Assembly: GCA_026392775.1 (NCBI GenBank)
Contig: JAPLBK010000074.1
Coordinates: 1-10,964, forward strand
Source: Actinomycetota bacterium
Lineage (GTDB): Bacteria > Actinomycetota > Actinomycetes > Nanopelagicales > Nanopelagicaceae
Direction of reading: 5' to 3'
DNA length: 10,964 nucleotides
Under the pieces are notes generated by a model that did no database searches, was not told the DNA's origin, and saw nothing but the letters and a program-made list of their open reading frames with translations. Position numbers and translations under genes: made by a program. Shown piece by piece: positions 1-7,088 of the stretch. Each line of letters starts with the position of its first letter. Position 1 is the stretch's first letter.

Positions 1-338
<338 letters not shown>

Positions 339-463
339 AAGTTTTATCTGGCGTACAGACAAACAAACTAACGTTTATTTTGTCTTATTACCAAAGGAAA
401 TCAACGGATATAACTTTTAACGGTCATACCTCATTGAAGTATTTATTTGCCGTGGATATCTAT

Positions 464-491
464 CAAAGCAGTGTAAAACACTGGTTCTTTG
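464..491 (-). other. Leader RNA hairpin
   Basis: A strong inverted repeat: arms CAGTGT (469-474) and ACACTG (478-483) enclose a 3-nt loop. The stem continues as CAAAG (464-468) with CTTTG (487-491) after a 3-nt one-sided bulge. It lies about 130 nt upstream of the 16S start. Pairing is seen directly; a role in pre-rRNA folding or processing is inferred. No U-run follows on the minus strand, so it is not a terminator in the rRNA direction. Confidence 0.6.
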
Positions 492-540
492 CTATTAAAA
501 GCATGACAAATATAGCCACATATTGGCATTGACTTATTAG

Positions 541-559
541 CACGCTGTTGAGTTCTCAA
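541..559 (-). promoter_or_regulatory. Actinobacterial rrn boxA-like antitermination element
   Basis: The minus strand reads TTGAGAACTCAACAGCGTG. It closely matches the TTTGAGAACTCAATAGTGTG segment of the mycobacterial rrn leader, which is part of the boxB-boxA-boxC antitermination region. In rrn operons the boxA RNA is bound by NusB and NusE (S10), protecting transcription of the untranslated rRNA from Rho. Position about 200 nt upstream of 16S fits. The match is from memory of the mycobacterial leader. Confidence 0.75.
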
Positions 560-581
560 GGTACGGATGCGCACTGAGTCC

Positions 582-595
582 TAGGATTTCTCCTA
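582..595 (-). promoter_or_regulatory. boxB-like GAAA-loop hairpin upstream of boxA
   Basis: On the minus strand TAGGA-GAAA-TCCTA forms a 5-bp stem closed by a GNRA-type tetraloop. It lies 22 nt upstream of the boxA-like element, the boxB-then-boxA order found in rrn and phage nut sites. The stem is short, so a functional role is inferred. On the plus strand the same repeat is followed by five T, but no plus-strand gene needs a terminator here. Confidence 0.45.
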
Positions 596-615
596 TTTTT
601 CAGGGCAGACCGCCA

Positions 616-645
616 AACCTAGTGCACACACGCGAGCACGGTCAA
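616..645 (-). promoter_or_regulatory. Possible second rrn promoter (P2)
   Basis: On the minus strand a TTGACC -35 (640-645) is separated by 18 bp from TAGGTT (616-621), an acceptable actinobacterial -10. It lies inside the leader, downstream of the stronger promoter at 722-750 and upstream of the boxB/boxA-like elements. Both promoters share the same TTGACC -35. Tandem promoters are common for rrn operons. The -10 is weaker than that of P1, so P2 is tentative. Confidence 0.45.
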
Positions 646-721
646 ACCGCGCTCATATGAGCTCTAGATCGGGGAGGCAATGCTGTCCGGCCTCAATCGT
701 CCGTTTCACAGCAAGGGGCAA

Positions 722-750
722 ACTATAACCCCCAGGGCCAAGGGGGTCAA
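722..750 (-). promoter_or_regulatory. Main rrn promoter (P1)
   Basis: On the minus strand TTGACC (-35, 745-750) and TATAGT (-10, 722-727) are separated by exactly 17 bp, a near-consensus housekeeping sigma promoter. Transcription should start near 714-716 and run into the 16S gene. An A-rich stretch (GAAAAAGGAGCTTAAA) lies upstream, where an UP element could sit. It lies about 85 bp past the tyrS stop. The spacer carries a G/C-rich dyad (728-747), described in the findings. Start point and strength are inferred. Confidence 0.8.
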
Positions 751-792
751 ATCGGGGTTTAAGCTCCTTTTTCACCATTTCTGACATATCAC

Positions 793-816
793 AAAACGCA
801 GGCCCGCTAACGTTTT
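793..816 (-). terminator. Weak candidate terminator after tyrS
   Basis: In the transcript direction AAAACG and CGTTTT can pair across 12 nt, with a possible inner AG/CT pair, and the arm ends in four U. It lies 20 nt past the tyrS stop and before the rrn promoter, where a terminator would be expected. The stem is short and poor in G/C, so it may be only a weak or bidirectional signal; readthrough from tyrS into rrn cannot be excluded. Confidence 0.3.
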
Positions 817-835
817 AAGCCAAAAAGGGTGCTTT

Positions 836-2101
836 TTAGATCAGCTCCACGGCGGCTAAATCTCTCTTGCCTTTTCGCAAAACCGCATATTTACCGCATA
901 AAAAGTCAGATTTTTGAGGTGCAAAATCTTCTCCCGAGATCTTTTCATTATTGAGATATGCGCCACCCTCTTTAACAATGCGACGTGCAGCAGATTTCGA
1001 GTCAACAACACCAGTTGCTGCCAGAAGATCTACCCATGTTGGAATTGGATCATTTTTCGACACTGTTGTGCGAGGTAGCTCAGCAAGTGCGCCGGCCAAG
1101 GTTTCTTCATCAAGTTCTGTCAGATCTCCCTGACCAAATAGTGCCTTGGCGGCTGCTTCTACTCGATCAGTTGTTGCTTGTGAATGCACGAGTGCAGTGA
1201 GTTCGCGGGCTAGCGCACGATGTGCCTGGCGCAAACCAGGGTTTTCCTTATGCGCATTTTCTAACGCGGTAATTTCCACATGTGATTTGAAAGAGAATAC
1301 TTTAAGGAAGTTAATGACATCTTTATCGTCAGTATTTAACCAATACTGAAAGAAAGCATATGGCGATGTCATCGCAGAATCTAGCCACACCGATCCCCCA
1401 GCAGTTTTACCAAACTTAGTTCCATCGGCTTTAGTTAACAGTGGCACCGTTAGCGCATGACCACTTCCCGCTTCGACACGGCGAATCAAATCTAAGCCTG
1501 CAACGATATTGCCCCACTGATCTGAGCCACCTAGCTGCAAGGTGCAGTTGTTTCGGCGATAAAGTTCTAAGAAGTCATATGACTGCAAAACTTGATAAGA
1601 AAATTCTGTGTATGAAATTCCGCCAGCTTCTAACCTGGCTGAGACTGAATCCTTCGAGAGCATCTGGTTGACACTAAAATGCTTTCCGATATCGCGCAGG
1701 AATTCAATTGCACTTAATGGTGATGTCCAATCAAGATTATTCACAACAATGGCCTTGTTCTTACCTTCGCTAAAATCTAGGAAAACTGAAACTTGCGTGC
1801 GAATTCTGTTGACCCAGCCTGCAACGATTTCAGTGCTATTCAGTGTGCGCTCTTCATTCTTACCGCTGGGATCTCCTACTAATCCCGTAGCACCACCCAC
1901 GAGAGCAATAGGTGTGTGACCAGCTAACTGAAAGCGACGAAGAACAAGCAGAACTACTAGGTTGCCAACGTGAAGTGAAGGCGCAGTTGGATCAAAGCCC
2001 ACATACAAAGTAATGGGCTTTTTCAATGATTCAAGGAGAGCAGCCTCATCGGTGGACTGGGCTAAAAGCCCGCGCCAGCGTAGATCTTCGAGAAGGTTCA
2101 T
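836..2101 (-). CDS. tyrS: Tyrosyl-tRNA synthetase
   Basis: A cytoplasmic class I synthetase that activates tyrosine with ATP and charges tRNA-Tyr. At 421 residues it has the usual bacterial length. The Rossmann catalytic domain carries the HIGH-type signature HVGN at 44-47, preceded by YVGFDPTAPSL. Residues Tyr169, Gln173, Asp176 and Gln195 line up with the tyrosine-site positions of the Geobacillus enzyme. The KMSKS-type loop is KFGKT at 229-233. The C-terminal part (about 350-421) is an S4-like RNA-binding domain. The ATG overlaps the argH stop as ATGA, with only a poor ribosome site (GGGGG just before the ATG), so translation is probably coupled to argH. It is the last protein gene before the rrn promoter. 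No internal promoter was recognised, so its expression may partly follow arginine control; that is inference. Confidence 0.97.
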   Translation of the reverse strand: MNLLEDLRWRGLLAQSTDEAALLESLKKPITLYVGFDPTAPSLHVGNLVVLLVLRRFQLAGHTPIALVGGATGLVGDPSGKNEERTLNSTEIVAGWVNRIRTQVSVFLDFSEGKNKAIVVNNLDWTSPLSAIEFLRDIGKHFSVNQMLSKDSVSARLEAGGISYTEFSYQVLQSYDFLELYRRNNCTLQLGGSDQWGNIVAGLDLIRRVEAGSGHALTVPLLTKADGTKFGKTAGGSVWLDSAMTSPYAFFQYWLNTDDKDVINFLKVFSFKSHVEITALENAHKENPGLRQAHRALARELTALVHSQATTDRVEAAAKALFGQGDLTELDEETLAGALAELPRTTVSKNDPIPTWVDLLAATGVVDSKSAARRIVKEGGAYLNNEKISGEDFAPQKSDFLCGKYAVLRKGKRDLAAVELI

Positions 2102-3525
2102 GCCCCCATCATCTCTGAAAAGGCCTGCGCTTTGGCGGCCATTTTCTTAGATTGCGTCAGATTTTCTTGCAATGCCAATTTGATCTGCTCGGTAACTAGA
2201 GCTGGCGCAGTTCCCCCAGCAGTTGTCCGCGAACTCAAAGCTCCGGCCACGTTAAGAACACCTCTGACTCCCGCATCTAGAGATGGATGGATATTTTTAA
2301 ACTCATCATCGCTGAGTTCATGCAGCTGACGTGAACTTTTTTCACACAGCGCGACACATTTTCCAGCAGATTCATGCGCAGAAGCAAAAGGAACATTCTT
2401 TCGAACCAAGTAATCGGCGATCTCAGTTGCTAAAGAGAAACCAGTTGGAGCTGCTGCTGCCATTTTCTCTCGATCAAAATTAGTTGTAGCAACCATTCCT
2501 GTTATTGCAGGCAGAACAAGAAGCAAAGTGTCAATGCTGTCAAAGAGCGGTTCTTTATCTTCTTGTAAATCGCGGTTATATGCGAAAGGCAGACCTTTGA
2601 GCATCGTCATTACTGAAACAAGATTACCAATCAGACGTCCTGACTTGCCTCGTGCCAGCTCTGCCATATCTGGGTTTTTCTTCTGAGGCATGATTGATGA
2701 ACCAGTTGAGTACTCATCTGCAACCTTGGCCCAAGCAAACTCTGTCGATGCCCATAGCGTCCACTCTTCACCAATACGAGATAAGTGCAAACCTATTGTT
2801 GCGCAGATAAATAAGGCTTCGGCAACATAATCACGATCACTGACGGCATCAATGCTGTTAGCAAAACTGGAATCAAAACCAAGCTCTTTTGCAATGCCTG
2901 TTGGATCTAATGGAAGCGATGAACCTGCCAGAGCACCGGCTCCAAGAGAGCTCACTGATGTGCGCTTTAGCCAGTCGTTAATGCGATCTAAATCTCTGGC
3001 AAAGGCATGTGCATGCTTAGCTAATTCATGACCAAATGAAACTGGTTGGGCATGTTGAATGTGTGTGAAACCTGGAGCACTATCGTTTACATACTCATTT
3101 GCTTTCTTCAAAATCGCGTTATTCAACGCAATAATCAATGAAGCAACTTCCAACATGTGATCGATAGCAAATAGGCGAAGATCGGTTGTCACCTGATCAT
3201 TGCGAGAGCGCCCAGCACGAAGTGCTCCGCCAACTGCGCCCAGCTTGGTAGTTAGCCCTCGCTCCAGAGCACTGTGAACATCTTCATCGCCTACTTCGGC
3301 CACAAAGAAGCCCTTTGATACCTCAACTGCCAATTCTTTGAGAGCACCGCGAATAGCGGCTGCATCATCTTTTGAAACTAACTTACTTGATTCCAAAACA
3401 GATAAGTGAGCCAGGGATGAACGAATGTCATAAGGGGCTAAACGCCAATCAAAGTGCACGCTGCGAGAGAGTGCAAAAACAGCGTCGGCAGGGCCATCAC
3501 TAAAGCGAGCACCCCAGAGCGCCAT
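2098..3525 (-). CDS. argH: Argininosuccinate lyase
   Basis: Catalyses the last step of arginine synthesis, splitting argininosuccinate into arginine and fumarate. It belongs to the fumarase/aspartase superfamily and acts as a cytoplasmic tetramer. The 475-residue length is normal. The three conserved regions that build the shared active site are present: GRSRNDQ at 105-111, the catalytic-histidine segment THIQHAQP at 154-161, and the superfamily signature GSSIMPQKKNP at 275-285 with the mobile-loop serine. DLQEDKEPLFD (319-329) and the C-terminal TAGGTAP are also family-typical. The ATG follows the argR TAA with no base between them, and a GGGAG ribosome site lies 7 nt upstream. The 3' end overlaps tyrS. 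ArgG, which makes its substrate, is not encoded in the window. Confidence 0.98.
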   Translation of the reverse strand: MALWGARFSDGPADAVFALSRSVHFDWRLAPYDIRSSLAHLSVLESSKLVSKDDAAAIRGALKELAVEVSKGFFVAEVGDEDVHSALERGLTTKLGAVGGALRAGRSRNDQVTTDLRLFAIDHMLEVASLIIALNNAILKKANEYVNDSAPGFTHIQHAQPVSFGHELAKHAHAFARDLDRINDWLKRTSVSSLGAGALAGSSLPLDPTGIAKELGFDSSFANSIDAVSDRDYVAEALFICATIGLHLSRIGEEWTLWASTEFAWAKVADEYSTGSSIMPQKKNPDMAELARGKSGRLIGNLVSVMTMLKGLPFAYNRDLQEDKEPLFDSIDTLLLVLPAITGMVATTNFDREKMAAAAPTGFSLATEIADYLVRKNVPFASAHESAGKCVALCEKSSRQLHELSDDEFKNIHPSLDAGVRGVLNVAGALSSRTTAGGTAPALVTEQIKLALQENLTQSKKMAAKAQAFSEMMGA

Positions 3526-4011
3526 TTACTTTCTCCCATTCTTAGTTGCTGCGTGAGCGAGCAATTCTTTCGCTAATTGCGCCCCACCTGTTGCTTTCTT
3601 GGACACAAGGATAATCGTGTCGTCGCCTGCAATCGTGCCAATAACACCTGTGAGATTGGCGTGGTCGAGTGAACTTGCAACAAACTGCGCCGCCCCAGGT
3701 GGAGTGTGAATCACGGCCAAGTTCGCACTGTGATCGACAGAGAGAATTAACTTTGATGGGACAGGATTGATGCGAGAGAGAGCATCATCAGATGACTCTC
3801 TAATTTGGTACACAGATTCACCATCTCTGCCACGTCCACGAACCGCACCAATCTCTTCTAGATCTCTACTAGCAGTTGCCTGAGTAACTCGATATCCACT
3901 CTTTTTTAAGGCTACGACCAAATCAGACTGCGAATGAATGGTTCCAGATTGAATCAGCGAAATTGCCTTTGCTCTGCGTGCAGAAACATTCGTTGCATTA
4001 CTTGCCATCAC
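3526..4011 (-). CDS. argR: Arginine repressor ArgR
   Basis: A DNA-binding regulator of the ArgR/AhrC family that senses arginine and binds ARG boxes. Known members work as hexamers. The 161-residue protein has the standard two domains. The N-terminal winged helix-turn-helix (about 12-75) has the recognition segment VTQATASRDLEEIGA at 42-56, including the conserved Ser-Arg pair. The C-terminal oligomerisation and arginine-binding domain carries GTIAGDDTI at 125-133, whose two aspartates contact arginine in known structures. The start is ambiguous: GTG at 4011 or the next codon ATG at 4008. Either lies inside the end of argD (14- or 11-bp overlap). An ARG-box pair upstream of argC is its likely target, so it probably represses its own operon. 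That fits its place after argD, as in other actinobacterial arg clusters. Confidence 0.96.
   Translation of the reverse strand: MMASNATNVSARRAKAISLIQSGTIHSQSDLVVALKKSGYRVTQATASRDLEEIGAVRGRGRDGESVYQIRESSDDALSRINPVPSKLILSVDHSANLAVIHTPPGAAQFVASSLDHANLTGVIGTIAGDDTIILVSKKATGGAQLAKELLAHAATKNGRK
3533..3537 (-). promoter_or_regulatory. Ribosome binding site of argH
   Basis: GGGAG on the minus strand lies within the last codons of argR, 7 nt before the argH ATG. This is one of the clearest Shine-Dalgarno sequences in the operon and supports the ATG at 3525 as the argH start, directly abutting the argR stop. Confidence 0.6.
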
Positions 4012-5167
4012 TCATCACCTTTCTAAAGATGGAAACAAACTTCACCAGCTGTGCCTGGGTAACGATGAGAGCAGGTGCAATACGAATAGTTGATTCATTT
4101 GCTGCATTAACCAAAACGCCAGCTTTTGCCATCTTGGCAGCAAACTCTTTTGCAGTAGGTGAATCCAACTCAATTCCAATCAGCAGACCGGCCCCACGCA
4201 CTTCTTTCACACCCTTCACCATTGCTAACTCTGTTAACAGGTATTCATGATGCAGAACTGTCTTCTCAATAAGCTTGTCTTTTTCGATGACTGCAATTGC
4301 CGCAAGACCTGCAGCAGTAGTTACTGGGTTGCCACCAAATGTTGTACCGTGATCTCCGGCTTCAAAAAGAGATGCGGCTTTTCCTAAAGCAATCATTGCC
4401 CCCAATGGCAACCCCCCACCTAAGCCCTTGGCCACAGTAATCACATCAGGCTTTATCCCTGAGTACTCATATCCAAACCAATCGCCTGCGCGGCCCATGC
4501 CCGTTTGCACAGCGTCGATTACCAATAACGCACCATATGTGTCGCAGAGTTTTCTCACCTGTGCCAAATAATCAGCTGGTGGAATGATCACTCCTGCTTC
4601 GCCCATAATTGGCTCCAGGATTACCATGGCGGTCTTTCTTGAGATAGCACGACGCATTGCTTCGATGTCGCCAAAGGCAACGTGCTTAACACCTTTGACC
4701 AAAGGCAAAAATGGTTCACGCTTTGCAGGTTGTCCAGTCATTGAAAGGGCACCCATTGTTCTGCCATGGAAGGCACCTTGCGCAGCAATGATTCGACTAC
4801 GTCCTGTGCGACGAGAAAGCTTTAACGCTGCCTCATTAGCTTCAGCACCAGATTGGCAGAAGAAAACTCGTGCGCTCTTATCACCTGTCATTTCAACTAA
4901 TTTTGCAGCTAGCGCTAACGCGTTGGGGTGGGCATAGAAATTACTCACATGGCTTAGCAGTGCAATCTGTTTGCTAACAGCCTTCACAATGGCTGGATGT
5001 GCATGGCCCAAAACGCTAGTTGCGATTCCGCCTAAGAAATCTAAGTACTGCTTCCCATCGGCATCAGTAACGACGATGCCTTTGCCCTTTACAAGAGCAA
5101 GGGATGGCACACCATAGTTATTCTGGGTTGTGTTCTTCCACTGCTTTATGAGATCTGTGTTTTTCAT
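3998..5167 (-). CDS. argD: Acetylornithine aminotransferase
   Basis: A class III, PLP-dependent aminotransferase that interconverts N-acetylglutamate semialdehyde and N-acetylornithine using glutamate as amino donor. The 389-residue length is typical. Visible landmarks are the phosphate-binding SGAEANEAALK at 106-116, GAFHGRT at 131-137, EPIMGEAG at 185-192, Asp218 (expected to bind the PLP ring nitrogen), the Schiff-base lysine Lys247 in VAKGLGGG, and the TTFGGNP segment at 275-281. The usual DEVQ motif reads DAVQ (Ala219), a small deviation discussed separately. The ATG overlaps the argB stop as ATGA. Some members also act on succinyldiaminopimelate in lysine synthesis; sequence alone cannot tell. 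In some actinobacteria argF follows argD, but here argR does. Confidence 0.97.
   Translation of the reverse strand: MKNTDLIKQWKNTTQNNYGVPSLALVKGKGIVVTDADGKQYLDFLGGIATSVLGHAHPAIVKAVSKQIALLSHVSNFYAHPNALALAAKLVEMTGDKSARVFFCQSGAEANEAALKLSRRTGRSRIIAAQGAFHGRTMGALSMTGQPAKREPFLPLVKGVKHVAFGDIEAMRRAISRKTAMVILEPIMGEAGVIIPPADYLAQVRKLCDTYGALLVIDAVQTGMGRAGDWFGYEYSGIKPDVITVAKGLGGGLPLGAMIALGKAASLFEAGDHGTTFGGNPVTTAAGLAAIAVIEKDKLIEKTVLHHEYLLTELAMVKGVKEVRGAGLLIGIELDSPTAKEFAAKMAKAGVLVNAANESTIRIAPALIVTQAQLVKFVSIFRKVMSDGK
4016..4022 (-). promoter_or_regulatory. Ribosome binding site of argR
   Basis: AAAGGTG on the minus strand lies inside the argD 3' end. The AAAGG core is 6 nt from the GTG at 4011 and 9 nt from the ATG at 4008. 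It fits both starts and does not settle which is used; spacing slightly favours the GTG, codon preference the ATG. Confidence 0.5.
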
Positions 5168-5949
5168 GCGATCACCAACGTTCCACCTTTACTCAGTAGT
5201 GCATCTGCAAAACTATGTGGATCAGTTCCATCTATGATTCGTACCGCCTTGGCACCACCTGAAATCGCATCTAAGGCGGCTTGGACTTTAGGTGCCATAC
5301 CTTCAGCAAATCCTGCCTTTATAGCGCTGAGCTCTTCTGAGGAAATCGACTCAATTAATGAAGAAGTATCTGGCCAATTACGATAAATTCCAGCAACATC
5401 TGTCATAACGATTAATGCAGAAGCATTTAGCGCTCCAGCAATAGCGGCGGCAGCTAAATCGGCGTTCACATTCAATCCACCAGCGCCACTTTCATCACTA
5501 CTTATCGGTGCAACTACTGGAACAATTCCTTTGCTAACAAGTTCTTTTAGCGCTGAAACATCGACCCCGACAACATCACCCACGTGCCCTAGATCTGCAA
5601 CGCTTCCATCAACTAATGATGTCTTCTTTCTTGCTATCAGAGTCGGCAACGCGCGACCTGATAGTGCTTGCGCCTTAATTCCGCCTTGAATCAATGTTTG
5701 TGCAACCTTTGGTCCAACTTCATGAGCAAGGACCGTCTCCACAACTTCAAAAATCTCTGGTGATGTGTAGCGAAAGCCCCCAACGAATGAACTTTCAATT
5801 CCTTTAGCTTTCAACGCTGCATCAATCTGGGGTCCACCGCCGTGAACAACAACAACGGACTCTCCCATTGCCTGGGCAGCGGCAATTGCCTGAGCAAAAG
5901 CCCCGTTTTCATCTTTCATGGCATGCCCGCCGAATTTAACGACGATCAT
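5164..5949 (-). CDS. argB: N-acetylglutamate kinase, short form
   Basis: An amino-acid kinase family enzyme that phosphorylates N-acetylglutamate with ATP, the second step of ornithine synthesis. Landmarks are Lys5 with GG at 7-8, the HGGGPQID loop at 36-43, Arg60 in GGFRYTS, LNVNAD at 159-164, TDVAGI at 183-188 and Lys221 in MAPKVQ. At 261 residues it is close to the E. coli enzyme (258) and shorter than most actinobacterial forms (about 290-300). The N-terminal kinked helix of arginine-inhibited, hexameric NAGKs is missing. It cannot be recovered by an earlier start, because an in-frame TGA lies seven codons upstream (5968-5970). The ATG overlaps the argJ stop as ATGA, with no clear ribosome site, so translation is probably coupled. 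Confidence 0.97.
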   Translation of the reverse strand: MIVVKFGGHAMKDENGAFAQAIAAAQAMGESVVVVHGGGPQIDAALKAKGIESSFVGGFRYTSPEIFEVVETVLAHEVGPKVAQTLIQGGIKAQALSGRALPTLIARKKTSLVDGSVADLGHVGDVVGVDVSALKELVSKGIVPVVAPISSDESGAGGLNVNADLAAAAIAGALNASALIVMTDVAGIYRNWPDTSSLIESISSEELSAIKAGFAEGMAPKVQAALDAISGGAKAVRIIDGTDPHSFADALLSKGGTLVIA

Positions 5950-7088
5950 GTTGAATACGCCGAGTTCTCATGCACATAGTCATGTGAAAGGTCATTAGTC
6001 ATCACAGTTGCACTGGCTTTGCCTACTTTGAGATCAATAACAATCTCTACTAATCGGTTACTGAAATCAACTTTATTCTTATCAGTATCCGGTGCGCTGT
6101 TTGTGCACACTTGAACACCATTGAGAGCAACATCAATAGTAAGCGGATCCATATGCGCATCAGCCGTACCAACGGCAGCTAATACTCTGCCCCAGTTGGG
6201 ATCTCCACCAAAGATTGCAGCCTTGAGTAGGTTGTTACGAGCACATGCTCTAGCTACTTCGACGGCATCCTTTTCACTCACGGCGTTGTCCACTGTAATC
6301 GCAACTGATTTGGTAGAGCCCTCAGCATCTTCAATGAGTTGGGCCGCAAGTGATCCACACACTTTCATCAACAACTCTTCTAATTCTGAATCAGAAAGTG
6401 TTTGACCAGAAGCACCTGATGCCATGAAGAGCACAGTGTCATTAGTGGACGTACAACCATCTGAGTCAATGCGGTTATACGTTCTATCAGTTACTTGAGC
6501 AAATATCTTGGCCGCATTGGAACCAACTTGCCCATCTGTCATAACAACAGAGAGCATGGTTGCTAAAGCTGGAGCCAACATTCCGGCGCCTTTGGCGATA
6601 CCTGCCACTTGCACTGTACCCAGTGTTGCTTGTGCAATCTTTGGTACTGAATCTGTTGTCATAATTGCTTGCGCGCACTCCTGCAGAGATTCTGATTTAA
6701 GCATCGTTGCAATAGATCTAATTCCACTTTCAATTTTTGTCATTGGCAGTAATTCCCCAATGAGGCCAGTTGAGCAGACAACTACTTCACCAGATGAAAC
6801 CTCTAGTAGCTCTCCTACCAACTCCGCCGTTGCATGGGTATCAGCAAATCCCTGAGGTCCGGTGCAAGCATTTGCCCCGCCAGAGTTGAGCACTACCGCT
6901 CTAACAATCTGATCTTTGACTACTTGCTTGCTCCAGATGACCGGTGCTGCAACCACTTTGTTTGATGTGAATACCGCTGTACCGAAAAAGGTAGGCCCTG
7001 TGTTTACAATCAGCGTTAAATCAAGTGCTCCCGTGCTCTTTAAACCTGCAGCACACGCAGCTCCTACAAAGCCGGCAGGTAGTTTCAT
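5946..7088 (-). CDS. argJ: Glutamate N-acetyltransferase (ornithine acetyltransferase)
   Basis: Transfers the acetyl group from N-acetylornithine to glutamate, releasing ornithine and closing the acetyl cycle. It belongs to the self-cleaving N-terminal-nucleophile ArgJ family. The 380-residue precursor should split before Thr177 (KGAGM at 166-170, then ATML at 176-179) into alpha and beta chains, with Thr177 as nucleophile. The oxyanion-hole segment STGLIG is at 106-111. SDGCTSTNDTV (209-219) is the actinobacterial form of a conserved stretch. DPNWGR (296-301) and the C-terminal DYVHENSAYST are family-typical. Whether it also uses acetyl-CoA (bifunctional form) cannot be decided from sequence; no argA-like gene is visible here. 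The ATG overlaps the argC stop as ATGA. Confidence 0.97.
   Translation of the reverse strand: MKLPAGFVGAACAAGLKSTGALDLTLIVNTGPTFFGTAVFTSNKVVAAPVIWSKQVVKDQIVRAVVLNSGGANACTGPQGFADTHATAELVGELLEVSSGEVVVCSTGLIGELLPMTKIESGIRSIATMLKSESLQECAQAIMTTDSVPKIAQATLGTVQVAGIAKGAGMLAPALATMLSVVMTDGQVGSNAAKIFAQVTDRTYNRIDSDGCTSTNDTVLFMASGASGQTLSDSELEELLMKVCGSLAAQLIEDAEGSTKSVAITVDNAVSEKDAVEVARACARNNLLKAAIFGGDPNWGRVLAAVGTADAHMDPLTIDVALNGVQVCTNSAPDTDKNKVDFSNRLVEIVIDLKVGKASATVMTNDLSHDYVHENSAYST

Larger units (their letters stand above)
339..715 (-). other. rrn transcribed leader (5' external spacer)
   Basis: This roughly 377-nt stretch lies between the predicted start point of the upstream rrn promoter and the 16S 5' end. 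It has no plausible gene. Going downstream it holds a 12-bp palindrome, a second possible promoter, a GAAA-loop hairpin, the conserved boxA-like element and a long hairpin at 464-491. The part nearest the 16S gene is A/T-rich. In other bacteria the sequence next to the 16S gene pairs with sequence beyond its 3' end to form the RNase III processing stalk; the partner strand is outside this window, so that stem cannot be shown. The leader boundaries are inferred from promoter position, not mapped. Confidence 0.7.

Noticed and set aside
582..600. Inverted repeat followed by TTTTT on the plus strand, like a terminator
   Set aside because: No plus-strand gene ends nearby; in the rRNA direction the repeat is better read as a leader hairpin before boxA, with no U-run after it.
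339..835. A tRNA gene or small protein gene in the tyrS-16S gap
   Set aside because: No cloverleaf with a T-loop GTTCGA-type motif was seen, and no frame has a ribosome site and plausible protein; promoter and leader elements explain the region.
1608..1919. Plus-strand open frame of about 100 codons opposite tyrS
   Set aside because: It is antisense to conserved tyrS coding sequence, has low-complexity unrecognisable protein and no ribosome site of note.
4584..4937. Plus-strand open frame of 117 codons opposite argD
   Set aside because: Shadow of conserved argD motifs on the other strand; nothing in the translation resembles a protein family.
6487..6678. Minus-strand open frame inside argJ in another frame
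   Set aside because: Overlaps the autocleavage region of argJ, which is clearly the real gene there.
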